Source: Metellina segmentata
Lineage: Eukaryota > Arthropoda > Arachnida > Araneae > Tetragnathidae
NCBI GenBank assembly: GCA_947359465.1
Contig: OX375876.1
Location: 88,566,184-88,630,183 of the forward strand
Direction of reading: 5' to 3'
DNA length: 64,000 nt
Shown: positions 32,991 through 45,118 of the stretch, in pieces
Layout of the letters: the number at the start of each line of letters is the position of its first letter
Numbering within the stretch: the first letter of the stretch is position 1
Translations under genes and position numbers: made by a program
The notes under the pieces: generated by a model
What the model saw: the letters and a program-made list of their open reading frames with translations, nothing else
Databases searched by the model: none
What the model was told of the DNA's origin: nothing

Positions 32991-34419
32991 GATGCGCACA
33001 TACGTATGTACAACTGACAGTTTACAGTGTGCATTCGGATTTGCGCAATCATCTGGTGCTTTATTTTCGTACATGTTCTCGATTTTCTTTCAAGTGTCGG
33101 TAACTCTAGGGACGCCAAAAGGATAGTTTAGAGTCTAGCTCTAAAATTTCGAATGATCGGAAGTGGAGTTCTGAAAGTTTCGACATGAATATCTGTGGAA
33201 CGCCACATTCAATCAGAAAAGTAAACAATACTTTTTTTGGGTAAGTTTTCGGCAAGGATCTATGATTATTGTGGGATTCTGAACTTTGTTTTTGAATATT
33301 CGTGCAACGAGAGAAATTTTAACAATTTATTTGAAATCTAAATTACGAATGCTTCTAAATTACTGAATTTATAAAAACATAACGAAATAGGAGGAATTGT
33401 GAATGGCGATCTCATAGTTAGTGCGTCCATAACCACCTGGTTTAGACATTTATATAAATACTTATTCTATAGGAGAAAAGCTACACACCATATGAAAAAT
33501 ATTGATTGTTTTCTGGGTAGTTACTTCCGCATTCAAGTAATAGATTCTCCCGGAGTTATGCTCGTTTTATTGTTCTCTGAGCATTATTACTCTCAAAGTA
33601 ACTATTACGCTTGAATTTTTTATGTTGAAAACAAATTGAGTTTTACTCGAAAATAAATAGTTTAAATGGAATAAGGTATTATCTGAGATGTATGATAAAT
33701 ATATTTCTGTCTTATTGACAAGATGAGGGAATTTTTATTAATAGTTTCATTTTTAGTATTAATGAATTAAAATGGTTAAAATTTTTGCATCCTGTTACAA
33801 ATTGGCTTTAATCAAACTTACCAAACGCTATTATAATAGCCCGTTGTGTTGCTTCAGGGCGCCATTAATTAAAGAACCTAGCATTTTTTGACTCGAAGAT
33901 GAACCCCCGGATGGGTTAAAGTCGGATTAATCGATTCTTTGGAGTTGTCAAAGGGAAAACGTTTCTTTGGAGTAGTTAACAGTGAAATATTTCAAGTTTA
34001 TAATGGTTTTGGAAGTCAAAATAGCGCTAAAAGGGTGTTAGATAACCTCATGGAAGAGGTCTGGAATATTATGCACCAGTGGATTCAGTTGTTGTCGAAT
34101 ATCTGGAAATGAACACGTCGACTAACTGGCGAAAGTGGGCAGTAGCATGGTCCAGGATGAGAGACTAACTTACAAACCAGCCAAAATGGAGTTATTCAAT
34201 GCAATTAGTTGAAATCTAAAGATTGAACATCATACAAAAGCTGTTTGAAAATCTTGGGAGTAACTACTGGTGAGTAAAATTCCAACCGAGATTCCAAGAG
34301 ATTTTAGAGAAATTTTTAGATTAATGACAGGTTTCGACTATTTGCTGGCACATCCCCAGATAAAATCAGGATGACTAAATCCTGTCCACTCTGCTACTCC
34401 AATGCAATTACAAGGCACT
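32991..34419. other. AT-rich DNA, no recognised gene
   Basis: It holds one SINE tail relic at 33836-33885 (TAGCCCGTTGTGTTGCTTCA) and otherwise nothing I can name. Confidence 0.45.
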
Positions 34420-34632
34420 TAGGTAGGTAATTGAATTAACATCCCACTGCAGCAACACAATAGGCTATTGGCGATGGTTCTGGATCAAACCAGAAGTGAA
34501 AGATCCGCGGACATCACGTAATTTTGAACCACGGTCAGACCAGAGTTGGCATCAAACTCTTCACACTTCCACACCACGTCAACGTGAGGACATTTGAGGC
34601 CACGATGGATTTAACGTGCACCAGGTCCCAAT
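34420..34632 (-). mobile_element. SINE fragment lacking the head
   Basis: GCAACACAATAGGCTATTGG, TAATTTTGAACCACGGTCAG and CAACGTGAGGAC match the SINE body in order. Confidence 0.82.
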
Positions 34633-35732
34633 ACTTATTGGCAATTACAAGGACCAATAATCTTAAAGACTGAAGTTATCTGATATCCCTGAGATCACCT
34701 TTTATACCAAATGAGTTACAAACTATCGAGGAAAGAGAAATGGATTATCTTTCAGGCCATCTATTTAAAATTATTATTTTTACTATTCAGTCTTTATACA
34801 GTCCTAAAATGTTTCATTGAAAGTAGGATGTTTTGATGAAATGTTAATGAGGACATTGACGACTATATGAAACCAGGAATATAGATATTTTATCGACTTG
34901 TATGCCAAACTAATTAGCACTTCATTTCCTTAGTCCTCTATTGTAGACACACAGCTATTTTCAAAAGTTCAATGAAAGTTCAAAGCTTGCATTTAGTTTT
35001 AAGTTAATAAATAATCTGTTTCTGGAATGGCTCAAAAATTCAGCAACTGGGTACGAAAGTTGAGAAAATTTAAGATATTTTCCACTTAAAATAAAATCTA
35101 CACTATTTTTTCAACTTTTAAAAATTTGTAAGCCGAAAAAAGCTGGAAACCAGCAAAATCTGAAGACTTTTTGTTGTCATTTTTTTGAACAAATAAATAA
35201 TATTTCACCCGGGAAATCTATTTATTTAGTCTCAGGTATGACGCAAAAGTTGTTTTTCCATTTCAAAATTCAAGACGTGCTACACGCAGCACTATTATAA
35301 TTCCCTTCCCCTTCAGAAAAGCTGCGAACCACAGCGCGAAAAAGTCGTTATATGCGTACAAAAAGAGGAGGAAGAAAGTTTGAAAGGAGGAGATATAAAA
35401 AACTTGTTCCTTGACACCTTTTTTTCCTGTTCTTTTCTCGAGATCGCGAAGATAAATACCTTTCATTGTGCGACGGCTAGGTGAGTTAGTGTTGTCGTAT
35501 GTATCCCAGGGAAACGTTCCGCCTTTTTCTTAGTTTTTTAAACGGAAAGTGCAAGGTATTTAAGAGGAGGCTAATATGTCTACGTTGATATCTTTATCGG
35601 GATTTTGTTTGGGTGATTTTTTTTTTACCGTCCGTAGGTGCAGCGTTGGTGTTTTAAGAAAAATAAATCTCGCATTTTCCCTATTTTTCAACGCAAGCTC
35701 TGAAACGTATTTGCTAATGGAGTTGGAAATGA
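34633..35732. other. AT-rich DNA with one possible splice donor
   Basis: CGGCTAGGTGAGTTAG at 35475-35490 contains AG/GTGAGT, a strong donor match, after a slightly GC-richer stretch (35425-35480). No supporting acceptor or coding frame was found. Confidence 0.3.
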
Positions 35733-36067
<335 letters not shown>

Positions 36068-36130
36068 TACTACTACGGGTCGGGACTCTGACTCCTTTAC
36101 ACAAGACTACCGGTCTCCTCCGGGACACAA

Positions 36131-36961
36131 GACTACTTTATTTGGGGGTGTTTTTAGTGGTATGGCCTGGGACCGTTGCATGTTGTTCCTGGTCAATTGA
36201 ACGCCGACGCCTAAATGAACATTTTGGACAATCAGGTTCTTCCTAAGCTCAGGCAATTTTATGGAATGGACGAATGTTACTTTCAGGACGGCAACGCTCC
36301 ATGTCATGTTGCAGCCTCTGTCAAGCAGTGGTATCAAGATATGGATGTAAAACGTTTTTCCTGGTCGGCTCAGAGTCCCGACCTAAACCCCATAGAGCAT
36401 TTGTGAGACGCGTTAGAGCGACGCTTACAGACCAGAGAACTACGTCTAAAATCGACAGCTAAGCTGACGACATTCTTGCAGCAGGAATGGAACTCAAATA
36501 CCCATAGCTGTGTATCAAAACCTTGTTGAAAGTATGCCCAGAAGGGTTGCTAGTGTAATTTTTTCCTGATCCCTCTCTCACTGTATATTGTCGATTTTAG
36601 ACGTGGTTCTCTGGTCCGTAAGCGTCGCTCTAACGCGTCTCACAAATGCTCTATGGGGTTTAGGTCGGGACTCTGAGCCGACCAGGAAAAACGTTTTACA
36701 TCCATATCTTGATACCACTGCTTGACAGAGGCTGCAACATGACATGGAGCGTTGCCGTCCTGAAAGTAACATTCGTCCATTCCATAAAATTGCCTGAGCT
36801 TAGGAAGAACCTGATTGTCCAAAATGTTCATTTAGGCATCGGCGTTCAATTGACCAGGAACAACATGCAAATGTCCCAAGCCATACCACTAAAAACACCC
36901 CCAAATAAAGTAGTCGGATTTAATGCAAATCCGCTGGCGTCCGGTCCATTATTGTAGGGTA
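36131..36961. mobile_element. Palindromic Tc1 derivative (327-bp arms)
   Basis: 36131-36457 and 36589-36915 are near-perfect inverted copies of each other, separated by a 131-bp spacer. Each arm carries the same 3' transposase segment. The right arm continues to the Tc1 terminus at 36961 (CCATTATTGTAGGGTA); the left arm lacks its terminal ~45 bp. The two half elements point head to head, so both ends come from the same end of the parent. No complete transposase is present. Confidence 0.92.
36209..36406 (+). pseudogene. Tc1 transposase fragment, left arm
   Basis: The frame includes GMDECYFQDGNAPCH (catalytic Asp with a one-residue insertion relative to QDNAPCH) and SPDLNPIEHL (catalytic Glu), then a stop. 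The inverted copy lies at 36640-36837 on the minus strand. Identical breaks in both arms show they were duplicated after decay began. Confidence 0.85.

Positions 36962-36962
<1 letters not shown>

Positions 36963-37029
<67 letters not shown>
36963..37029 (+). repeat. (TA)n microsatellite
   Basis: Uninterrupted TA run between two Tc1-related insertions, both of which target TA. Confidence 0.97.
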
Positions 37030-37031
<2 letters not shown>

Positions 37032-37807
37032 ACATTCCAAGAAGGTGCAGAATTACAGTGATGCTGGGCTCGATCAACTTGGACCTGCTCTGACTGGAGA
37101 CACATAGTCTTTAGTGACGAGTCCCGTTTCCAACTGCGTCCTGCCGACAACCGCAGATTTGTCTCGAGACGTTCAGGACAGTGTGGGGATCCTGCCTTTA
37201 CTATTACACGCCATACATGCCCACAACAGAGCGTTATGGTCTGGGATGCCATCTACTTTCATAGCCGGACCCCTTTGGTATTCATTTCTGGCACACTTAC
37301 AGCACAGCGGTAAGTAGACAACATTCTACGACCGGCTGTGTAACCGTTTTGAGACATACCGGACTTACTTTTCAACAAGATAATAATGCCCGGCCGCACA
37401 CGGCCTGTGTTGCTATGAATTTTCTTGAAGTCTTCCCAACACTTCCATGGCCAGCTAGGTCTCCTGATCTCTCCCATAGAGCACATTTGGGACGTCATGG
37501 GAGTGCGATTGCAACCATCCCGGATTGTAGCCCGACAGTTGGATACAATTTGGCAAGAAATTCCGCAGGACACCATCCGGGATTTTTTTTCTGTCTATGC
37601 CACGCCGGGTGACACCTCCAGGCCAAAGGTGGACCAACGCCTTATTGACCTCCTCCCATTTGTACCGGTCAAACTCTGAAAAAAATCATTCAATTGTTCT
37701 GAAATTTTAATCGTTTGATTTTCTATGTATGTTCTTCACATCCACCACTTTTTATCGCAATTGGACAACTCCTTCTTGGTGTGTCAATCTTTTTGTTATG
37801 GAATGTA
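37030..37807 (+). pseudogene. Second Tc1-type transposase, 5'-truncated and frameshifted
   Basis: Read across frames, 37090-37679 gives the Tc1 core: FSDESRFQLRPADNRR (first Asp), a WPARSPDLS-like block, PIEHIWDVMG with the catalytic Glu, and a C-terminus ending LIDLLPFVPVKL. The second Asp region is damaged by substitutions and frameshifts around 37370-37400. A different Tc1 family from 31334 and 36131: the 3' end (TGTCAATCTTTTTGTTATGG) is unlike theirs. The 5' half with the DNA-binding domain is missing. Confidence 0.82.
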
Positions 37808-38681
37808 TATATAAATATATATGCTGCTCATACATAGGAAACATTATTTTGTGTTGTCTGGGTCAGGCCCCTCCCTAAAAACCCCCTGATCCACCAACAC
37901 TTCCATTTTCGAAAATTTCCTTACAATTTGTTATTTTAAATTTCCTTCTGTTTTTGAAATTATATTGCTTATCTTGTTATGTCTGAAGCTTTAGCGCGCT
38001 TGTATGGTTAGTTTTGACCTTCGTTTTTTGGCTGATTGCGCCCCGGTTCTTTGGTCCTTACTTTTTAAATGTTATCAGAGAACACACACACACACTATCG
38101 CAGAGGCTATAGACGTATCGATTAATTACGTATATTTGATCAACGTAAGTTTTACAGATATTGGTGTTGGTGAATGGCAACAAGAGGCTATAAACGATAT
38201 AAAATCAACCTCCACGAGATTAATACGCCAATTTTAACCATTATTTAAGCACCCTTAATTCAAGCTAGGATTTGCATAATATAATGCTAAAACTACGCAG
38301 TGTACAACAACTTTTACTCTGCTGTTGTTAAATTCTTTAAATTTCTTTAGTAGTCTTATGACAAAAAAAAAAAAAAAAAAAAAATTAAATGATAAAAAAA
38401 ATTTGGGCGCGCAGGAAAAAAAAAATCCGATTGATATAAAAATTATATTTAGAAGTAAAAAATATCGAATTGGCTTTTGAGCAAGGGAATGAGATGCAAT
38501 TGAAATAGACGTTCCGAAGCTGATTGGGAGTAACATGACTAGAGTGTGAACATTTTACCATGCACTCATTATCTATATAAATAAGAATGGAGTGTTTGTA
38601 CATTCAATATTTTCGACGCATTTCAAGTTTTCTATCCGTTTTGGACCCTTCTGATGCCGAATCCGCCTTTTTCTCGTTTGG

Positions 38682-38712
<31 letters not shown>

Positions 38713-39570
38713 ATGTTGTGCCCTATACACGTCCACGCGGTTTAAGATATTTTCATGGAAATTTGCATACAGAGAGTACTTATCTTGATTTAGTGAGTGG
38801 AATTGGTTGCGAAAGTCTGTCTGTCCGTCTTTCTGTTCTATGCTCAATTTTGTGTTTGTGTGTTTGTGTAGGCATCACATGAATTGTATTCCAGATATTT
38901 GATTGCTTTGTATTTTATTTTATACATTATCTAATAATTTAGTGAATGCAATATTAAAAATTTCTTTATTGTTATATTTAGACGAGTTTCATGCTAAAAC
39001 ACCTGAGTAAGTATACTTAAATCAACCATAATTTGGTAGTTTTGGAAAAATTGGAATGTCTATTGAATATTACGATTAATTCGATTGCTTTACCAGTACT
39101 GCTGAAAAAGTAATTATTCTTCAAATTTTTTTTTTTTTATGGAATTTCATTTCTGATACGTCATTTATTTCGAGTCTTATTTTTATTCTTTGCGCAATGA
39201 AAACGATTTCCGAATATTTGGGACAGACGATATTTTTCAATGAAACGAGAATGAACACGATCGCGCGAGCAGTGATATTTTTCTGGTTCTTTCGCTCTGA
39301 ATTAATTTCACATTTCTAAATTTTGTACACTTTTAGTTGTAAGTTGTGGCAACTGTGCGAGATCAAGAGATAAAATTGAATCACAAATTAATATCTTTGG
39401 AACAATTTTTTACATCTTTTATTTTGTTTTACTTCGCTGTTTCCTGTTTTAAATATTTATTATTTTAATAAATGTGTTTTCCTTCTCATCACACCCAACA
39501 GTACCACAAAGTATTAGACTTAAAAATGTTAGGTAAGTCAGTATAAATTTTCAGTAAATTTTAAGTGTAG
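37808..39570. other. AT-rich DNA with simple repeats
   Basis: Contains a ~25-base A tract near 38360-38385 and a GTCT tetranucleotide repeat at 38682-38711. The surrounding GTTTAAGATATTTTCATGGA-type sequence looks like an interspersed repeat. No gene recognised. Confidence 0.5.
38682..38711 (+). repeat. (GTCT)n microsatellite
   Basis: About seven tetranucleotide units; a second, interrupted run occurs at 38814-38832. Confidence 0.95.
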
Positions 39571-39650
39571 TTATGCCGTTATTTAAAGAATAATGCCGTT
39601 ATTTAAAGAATAATGCCGTTATTTAAAGAATAATGTCGTTATTGAAATAA
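39571..39650 (+). repeat. 20-bp tandem repeat
   Basis: Nearly four copies of TTATGCCGTTATTTAAAGAA-like sequence, the last diverged. Confidence 0.92.
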
Positions 39651-39708
39651 TAATAATGTTTAAAAATCCAAACTATAACTTTTTCCAACATTAAAAAATT
39701 CGTTGTAG

Positions 39709-39770
39709 TAATGACAGGAGAAGATTGCAAAATTTCACAATGTCGCATACCGGAGGCAAGAGTGCCACAG
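39709..39770 (+). other. Possible small exon
   Basis: A 62-bp segment between an acceptor-like TTCGTTGTAG and a donor ACAG/GTAAAA. It has no stop in two frames. An ATG at 39740 would give MSHTGGKSAT before the donor; another frame starts MTGEDCKISQ. It stands out from the AT-rich surroundings by composition. The acceptor's pyrimidine tract is weak, and nothing links it to other exons, so this is a suggestion only. Confidence 0.25.
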
Positions 39771-42193
39771 GTAAAAAATTATTGTTTTGTTGACTATGAG
39801 TGCGAGAGCACTCGCCGTAAATCGTAATTTTAATTAATTGAGTTGCACATGAAAACAACTTAAGAAAGGGAATTCCAAATCTTCCTATAAATCGTCTTTT
39901 ATAGTAGTAACCTTAGTATCACCTTTCGTCTTTTTGAGCTTTGTCATACAGCAATTGTGCGATGTATGTGAAATGTATTACATGAATGGATATGCATGTG
40001 TAGGATTTGTGTCCAAAGTAAGTTGTAGAAAATATGAAGATGGCGAAAGGTGTTAAAATAAATTTTTACTCTACAAAAAACGTAAGTCATTATATATTTT
40101 GATTATCTCTTCAATCTAGAGTAAACGAATTCAAACCGAGTAAGGTCGGGTATTTTGCTAGTTGGAAATAAGAATGAAGACCAGTTCGATACATTTGAAT
40201 AACGTGCATGAAAATTTCCGTTTTGTATTTGGAAATATTTTATTTTGTTTTGATTTTAAACTGCAGGAGGTCGCACTGTATTTCTTTGGGTTCTTATCTA
40301 GAGTATTGTTTGTTTCCTTGGTTCATTGATGTATATGAAGCCTCTGAAAAGTTTGAACCGTGGATAATCTTTTTCAACAAAAAATATATAGATTAAAATA
40401 AACCATTTATACAAATTGATGAACCAGAAACAATGTGGAAAATGATATACGAGTACTACCAATTTAGGAACTGGTGTAGAGGGTAGTTTTCTACATTTTA
40501 GTTTAATTGGTATGTCAGTTGAAAACTCCAGGTTATTGTATTAAAAGTTATATGACTCCTATATTTCCATCAGAAAAGCAAGAATCAAATTGTTAAAGTA
40601 TTGGGATAAGCTGTACGTACTGACTTAAACACGTGGTGATTAAAAGTGAAATATAAATCACGTTATGTCATTATTACGATACTATTACGACTCGTATGGG
40701 TTGCCTTGTGTAACAAACTTTTTCTACAGACTTCGCGAAACTGATAGATTTTTCTCAAGTTTTAGAATGTCTAAAGAAATTTCTCTCTCACCAATCTATT
40801 TTGAACATTAGAATAATGTGTTAAAAATAGATGTAAACAAAAATGGATGTTGTTTATTACACGTAATTTTCACAATTGTTCACTGCAGATAAACTTTTAT
40901 AAGTAGTACGAGAAGTAAACTAGAAGTTCTATCAAGAAATTAAAAGTCCAGTAAACGGAAAGACATCGACAACAATTCTGTAGAAATACTTATTCATAGA
41001 ATCAAGGATATTTTACCTGTTATGCTATGACTCAATATATCCTGAGTATTCCACAAAATCATTCGACAAATCGAACTTAAAGGCCTCAAAACGATTTTAA
41101 GCTATAGTTCCAAGTTTAACAAAGGAGATGTCTAAAACCTTGTAGAAACAACAAGAGTGTTAAATAAATATGGTATTTGCATGGAGTAAATCCTACATAA
41201 AATACTGTAACCGTGGAAGAAATATCACATCTTGTATTATTCCACTTAAGGTAGGTAGTTTATTAACGGAAAAAACACAACAGGCTATTGGTGGCGGTCT
41301 GGGATCAATCCCGAAAATCCACGGAATGTAATTGGTCAGAAAGCTTCAGGAGTCGACTCTAATTTAGACAATAAATGGATTATTCCACCACCTCAGATCC
41401 ACTGATTGCAAATTTACGAGCTAGTCTAAAGCTGCATCTAGCCAAATATATTCAGAAGTGTTACATTTATTGAAAGAAACTTCACTTGATTTTTGAATAC
41501 AACCGAAAACTGTTTAGACAGTAGTGATTACGAGTACATAATCTTGTAAATATTTTTAAAATAAATAATTTTCGAATACATCAAAAGAGTTAGAAAAAAG
41601 ATTAATAATTAATCTGTCTTTTGTATAGAGTAATATTGACCAGTTGGTTTAGTTTTTCAGTATTTCTGCCATTCAAATATTATACAAGAATTGGAAACTA
41701 TATACTCGGCAATATTGTATTTTATATTACCTCCGAAATCCCGTGTATTTTTTATGTAATAATTTGGTCCCTCTGGTTAAATAAACAATGCGATGTCTTG
41801 AAAGATACCTCGATCGAACTCCAATTACAATAGGAAAGTCAAGAAAACAATGCTTCAAATCTATTAAGTGTGAAAAAGTGGTTTCTACGTGCTACCTGAG
41901 GAAAGCATGACTGATCCTCGTTATAGATATGAGTTTCTGGACCCCATTTGCAGAATTCACGTATCATCGAGTGCAGGCGCAATCGTCGATACATTTATTC
42001 TGAAAATCCATACTTTCCTTCCACATGAACCTCACCGTGACAATACTTTGAATAAAGTGCTATCGTTAACTTGACCAGTATACTCTGCCGACCTGAATTC
42101 ATTGAACATGTATGAGAAGCTCTAGGAAGACATGTTGCTGAACCCAGTTCTTACTGTAAAGCTTATCGAAAAATCCAATATAAAAGGGAACTT
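39771..42193. other. AT-rich DNA, no recognised gene
   Basis: A headless SINE fragment lies on the minus strand at 41249-41350 (CAACAGGCTATTGGTGGCGG, GGATCAATCCCGAAA). The remainder shows only chance frames. Confidence 0.45.
41249..41350 (-). mobile_element. SINE 3'-end fragment
   Basis: ACACAACAGGCTATTGGTGG and TCTGGGATCAATCCCG match the SINE 3' body. Confidence 0.75.
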
Positions 42194-42412
42194 TGGTAGC
42201 CCAGTTGATAGTTTATGGATTAGCTATCGGAAAGCTACGAGTGTGTTCATAACTAGGTTCAACCAAAGAGCGTCGAGTACGTGGGAGGGTTAAATCTATC
42301 GGGGCCTCAAATGTCCTCACGTTAACATGGTGTGGAAGTTTGGACAGTGGGGTACCAGCTCAAGTGTTAACATCGTCATCTGACCATGGTTCAGTATCAC
42401 GAGGTGTTGAGT
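42194..42412 (+). mobile_element. Decayed SINE (S2-like head)
   Basis: GGTAGCCCAGTTGATAG and AACTAGGTTCAACCAAAGAG are S2 head remnants. The body GTCCTCACGTT...GGGGTACCAGCTCAAGTGTT follows, ending shortly after CACGAGGTGTTGAG. Confidence 0.75.
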
Positions 42413-42772
42413 GGCGTTTGTGGACATATTTTCAAAGTGGATGGTGTTTAACTTTGTGTTCTCTACCTCTCCTTAAAGTTTGTGAGGGAAGTTTCGAAAA
42501 ACATCCCCCTGTATTCCCTTCAATTATTTGCTTTAAGTGACTATTAATCATTGAAAGGAATAAGTATTTTCTGATAACCAAATCCATTCTTGCAAGAATT
42601 AAAAGTAGTTAAAAATTTTCTTTTTATATAAAAACTATGAGAAACAAATTGAATATTTTCAAAAAAACGAAATGTAGCATTTAAAGAAGTATCTGCGTCT
42701 AATAATACATTATTTTCCGAATAGGTTTATTGCCAAACGACATTGATGCATTGACAAGCTGACAAAACTGGA

Positions 42773-42906
42773 ATGAAGTGGAACAAGAGACGCAAAGTGT
42801 CTGCTGACGGGGCCCACTGGATCCCATTCGTTCAGAAAGTCACGTGGCCCTTCATCCTATTCGTACTTTTTTTCATTACAGAAGCTACTTCATTAGGAAC
42901 ATGGAT
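42773..42906 (+). CDS. Putative first coding exon of a secreted or membrane protein (partial)
   Basis: An ATG at 42773 opens a 44-codon frame ending at a strong splice donor (GGAT/GTGAGTACG, intron from 42907). The peptide starts MKWNKRRKVSADGAHW and continues with a hydrophobic core WPFILFVLFFI followed by TEATSLG. That is a basic n-region, h-region and small-residue c-region, the layout of a signal peptide or signal anchor. An acceptor-like TTATTTTCCGAATAG precedes 42725, so the exon may span 42725-42906 with 48 bp of leader. The donor falls after two bases of a codon. I do not recognise the protein, and no later exon was identified in the window. Without the splice the frame stops two codons later. 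Composition is less AT-rich than its flanks, which supports selection. Confidence 0.45.
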
Positions 42907-42947
42907 GTGAGTACGCCTTGATTTACTTCAGTTGACTTTCTGTATAA

Positions 42948-43487
42948 ATGATGCTTTGTTTGCATTTTTGGTTTTCCACTTCTAGGGTTATTTTTTTAGG
43001 TTTAAGGACTTTAAAAAAATAATTTCAAAATATTTATTCTTGACTTCGGTGAATTATTACATCAATATTACATTTCCCACAAATTTTGGCAGCATTAATT
43101 ACGTACATTTTTAAAACGGGTATGTAGTTTGTCAAATTTATGGAAAAATTCTTGTTTTGTAATCAGAAATTGGCCAAACTAAATTTAAAGAAAATATCCC
43201 GTCTCCAAGCGTCCATGATGCCTTGTTTGCATTTTTGGTTTTCCACTTCTAGGGATATTTTTTTTAGGTTTAAGGACTTCAGTAAAATATTTTCAGAATA
43301 TTTATTCTTGACTTCGATGAATTATTACATTAATATTGCATTTCTCACAAATTTTGGCAGCATTAATTACGTACATTTTTAAAACGGGTATGTAGTTGCT
43401 CAAATTTACGGAAAAATTCTTGTTTCGTAATCAGAAATTGGCCAAACTGAATCTAAAGAAAATACCCCGTCTCCAAGCGTCCATGCA
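42948..43487 (+). repeat. 267-bp tandem duplication in the intron
   Basis: 42948-43214 is followed directly by a second copy, 43215 to ~43487, sharing GCATTTTTGGTTTTCCACTT, TTTTGGCAGCATTAATTACG and CCCCGTCTCCAAGCGTCCAT with about 5-8% differences by eye. Confidence 0.92.
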
Positions 43488-44400
43488 AATGTAATGGCTT
43501 CATTTCAATGCAAAACGGATCATCTAAGCGATATTATGCAAATCGGATGCGTAAAACTTTTACCCAATGTGCCTGGGGTATCATTTAAGCGCGAATGATT
43601 TAATCTGTCTCCTCTGAATTGCCTCGACAAAGGGCGCGCTGGAGCAATCGAAACAAATTACCTGAGATTGTGCCAACACAGTTTATACCAACTTCGCGCC
43701 TCCACGACCACGTGGGAAGGAGCATTGTGTCATTTAATTTCCCCAGGTGTCACAAAAAAGCACCACTTTAACACTTAACGGAGTTCTTTTTTTTTTTTGC
43801 CCAGCGGTAGTCTCGTGTCATTATGTGGCTGCATGAAAAAAGTGGGCTGTGGTACCAATGTAATGAAAGGTTTCGAGTGTCGCAGTTATTAGGGCCCACC
43901 CCTTAAACGATTCCTGATGACTCTCTGGAAGAGCGATTTTTTTCTTTTCGTACGTTGTCTAATAGTGTCTAATTGATTTGCGTCGGCGGCATGAGATTGT
44001 TTACTCTAAACTTCTTTGGTTTTAGTGCGGAAGGGCGACACGCGTGGCCATATAATTGATGGTTTGTTGTGTTCGCGTTTGGTTTTAGAGACCATCAACG
44101 CGAGATCTGAAGCACGATGGCGAAATAGTCTTCGTTTAGTTGGAATTATCCCCTTACCTGTTCTACAACCCAAACTACTAATGTCATTGCACCGTATAGT
44201 GCCGTGATTGCTGGTGTATAGTGCCGTGATTGCTCCAAGTATAGCAGAAATTCAGAGGAATAGTGAGTCATATGTTTTATTTATATGGGACACCACAGAA
44301 CTGAACATATACACATCACAATTATCTAGAGACTGTATATCAGTTCACAGGTTATATCAAACACCCGGTCTTCATGGGTCCACTCTAGACGTTCATACAT
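43488..44400 (+). promoter_or_regulatory. Non-repetitive, GC-richer block, candidate regulatory DNA
   Basis: The first ~500 bp do not resemble any repeat in the window and are less AT-rich than the flanks. Two copies of the octamer ATGCAAAT (43483-43490 and 43536-43543) and an E-box CACGTG near 43710 are visible, as is ATCTAAGCG-type sequence. It lies 600-1,100 bp downstream of the putative first coding exon, a common place for intronic enhancers. Such motifs occur by chance too, so the call is tentative. A 22-bp direct repeat (TATAGTGCCGTGATTGCT) occurs at 44196-44240. Confidence 0.25.
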
Positions 44401-44408
44401 CTAAGGTA

Positions 44409-45116
44409 CGAGGAAGTATCAATAAGTAACGCACATGATGTAAAAAAATATAATAATAGCAATTAATGACAATAGGAAACAGATATGAAAGTATTAAAAA
44501 TGTATTACCTTTCCACATAATTTCCATGCATGTTGAGGCATTTTTCCCAACGATGGATTAGTTTGAAAATCCCGGCCTCATCAATCTCCGTCGGCTGCGG
44601 GAAGAGCCACCTTCGCACGGCCCGTTTGAGTGTCGTCGTCAGAGTCAAACTTCTTACCGTCAAGGAACGTTATTATGGGTCCAAAGTGCAGTGCGACAAA
44701 TCAACACATTCGACTGCTGCATATCGCTCGTCCGCATGTGTCTCGACTAGTTCATGCAAAAGTGCAGGGTTTCGGTTGGGAAGTTTTGGAGCACCGTCCA
44801 TACAGCCTGGACCTGGCACCCTCCAATTTCCATCTGTTTGGACCCATAATGACGTTCCTTGACGGTAAGAAGTTTGACTCTGACGACGGCACTCAAACGG
44901 GCCGTGCGAAGGTGGCTCTTCTTGCAGCCGACGGAGTTCTATGAGACCAGGATTTTCAAACTGATCCATCGTTGGGAAAAATGCCTCAACATGCATGGAA
45001 ATTATGTGGAAAAATAATAAATGGGTAATACTTTAATTTCTGTTTCATATTGACATTAATTGCTTTTATTATTATTATTTTTTACATTATGTGCGTTACT
45101 TATTGGTACTCCCTCG
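44409..45116. mobile_element. Palindromic mariner derivative
   Basis: 708 bp flanked by TA (44407-44408 and 45117-45118), with ends CGAGGAAGTATCAATAAGTA and, as complement, CGAGGGAGTACCAATAAGTA. Inverted similarity continues far inward: 44409-44685 and 44837-45116 are reverse-complement copies (for example CAAGGAACGTTATTATGGGT against ACCCATAATGACGTTCCTTG). A ~150-bp centre holds transposase sequence. Both ends therefore derive from the 3' half of a mariner. Confidence 0.92.
44693..44944 (+). pseudogene. Mariner transposase C-terminal fragment
   Basis: The open frame reads HIARPHVS (the NARPHV region, where the second catalytic Asp would stand just before), then YSLDLAPSNFHLFGP (third Asp region) and FLDGKKFDSDDGTQT. 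This matches mariner (DD34D) C-terminal sequence. The N-terminal DNA-binding and first catalytic regions are absent, so it is inactive. It spans the centre and the right arm of the palindrome. Confidence 0.85.
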
Positions 45117-45118
45117 TA

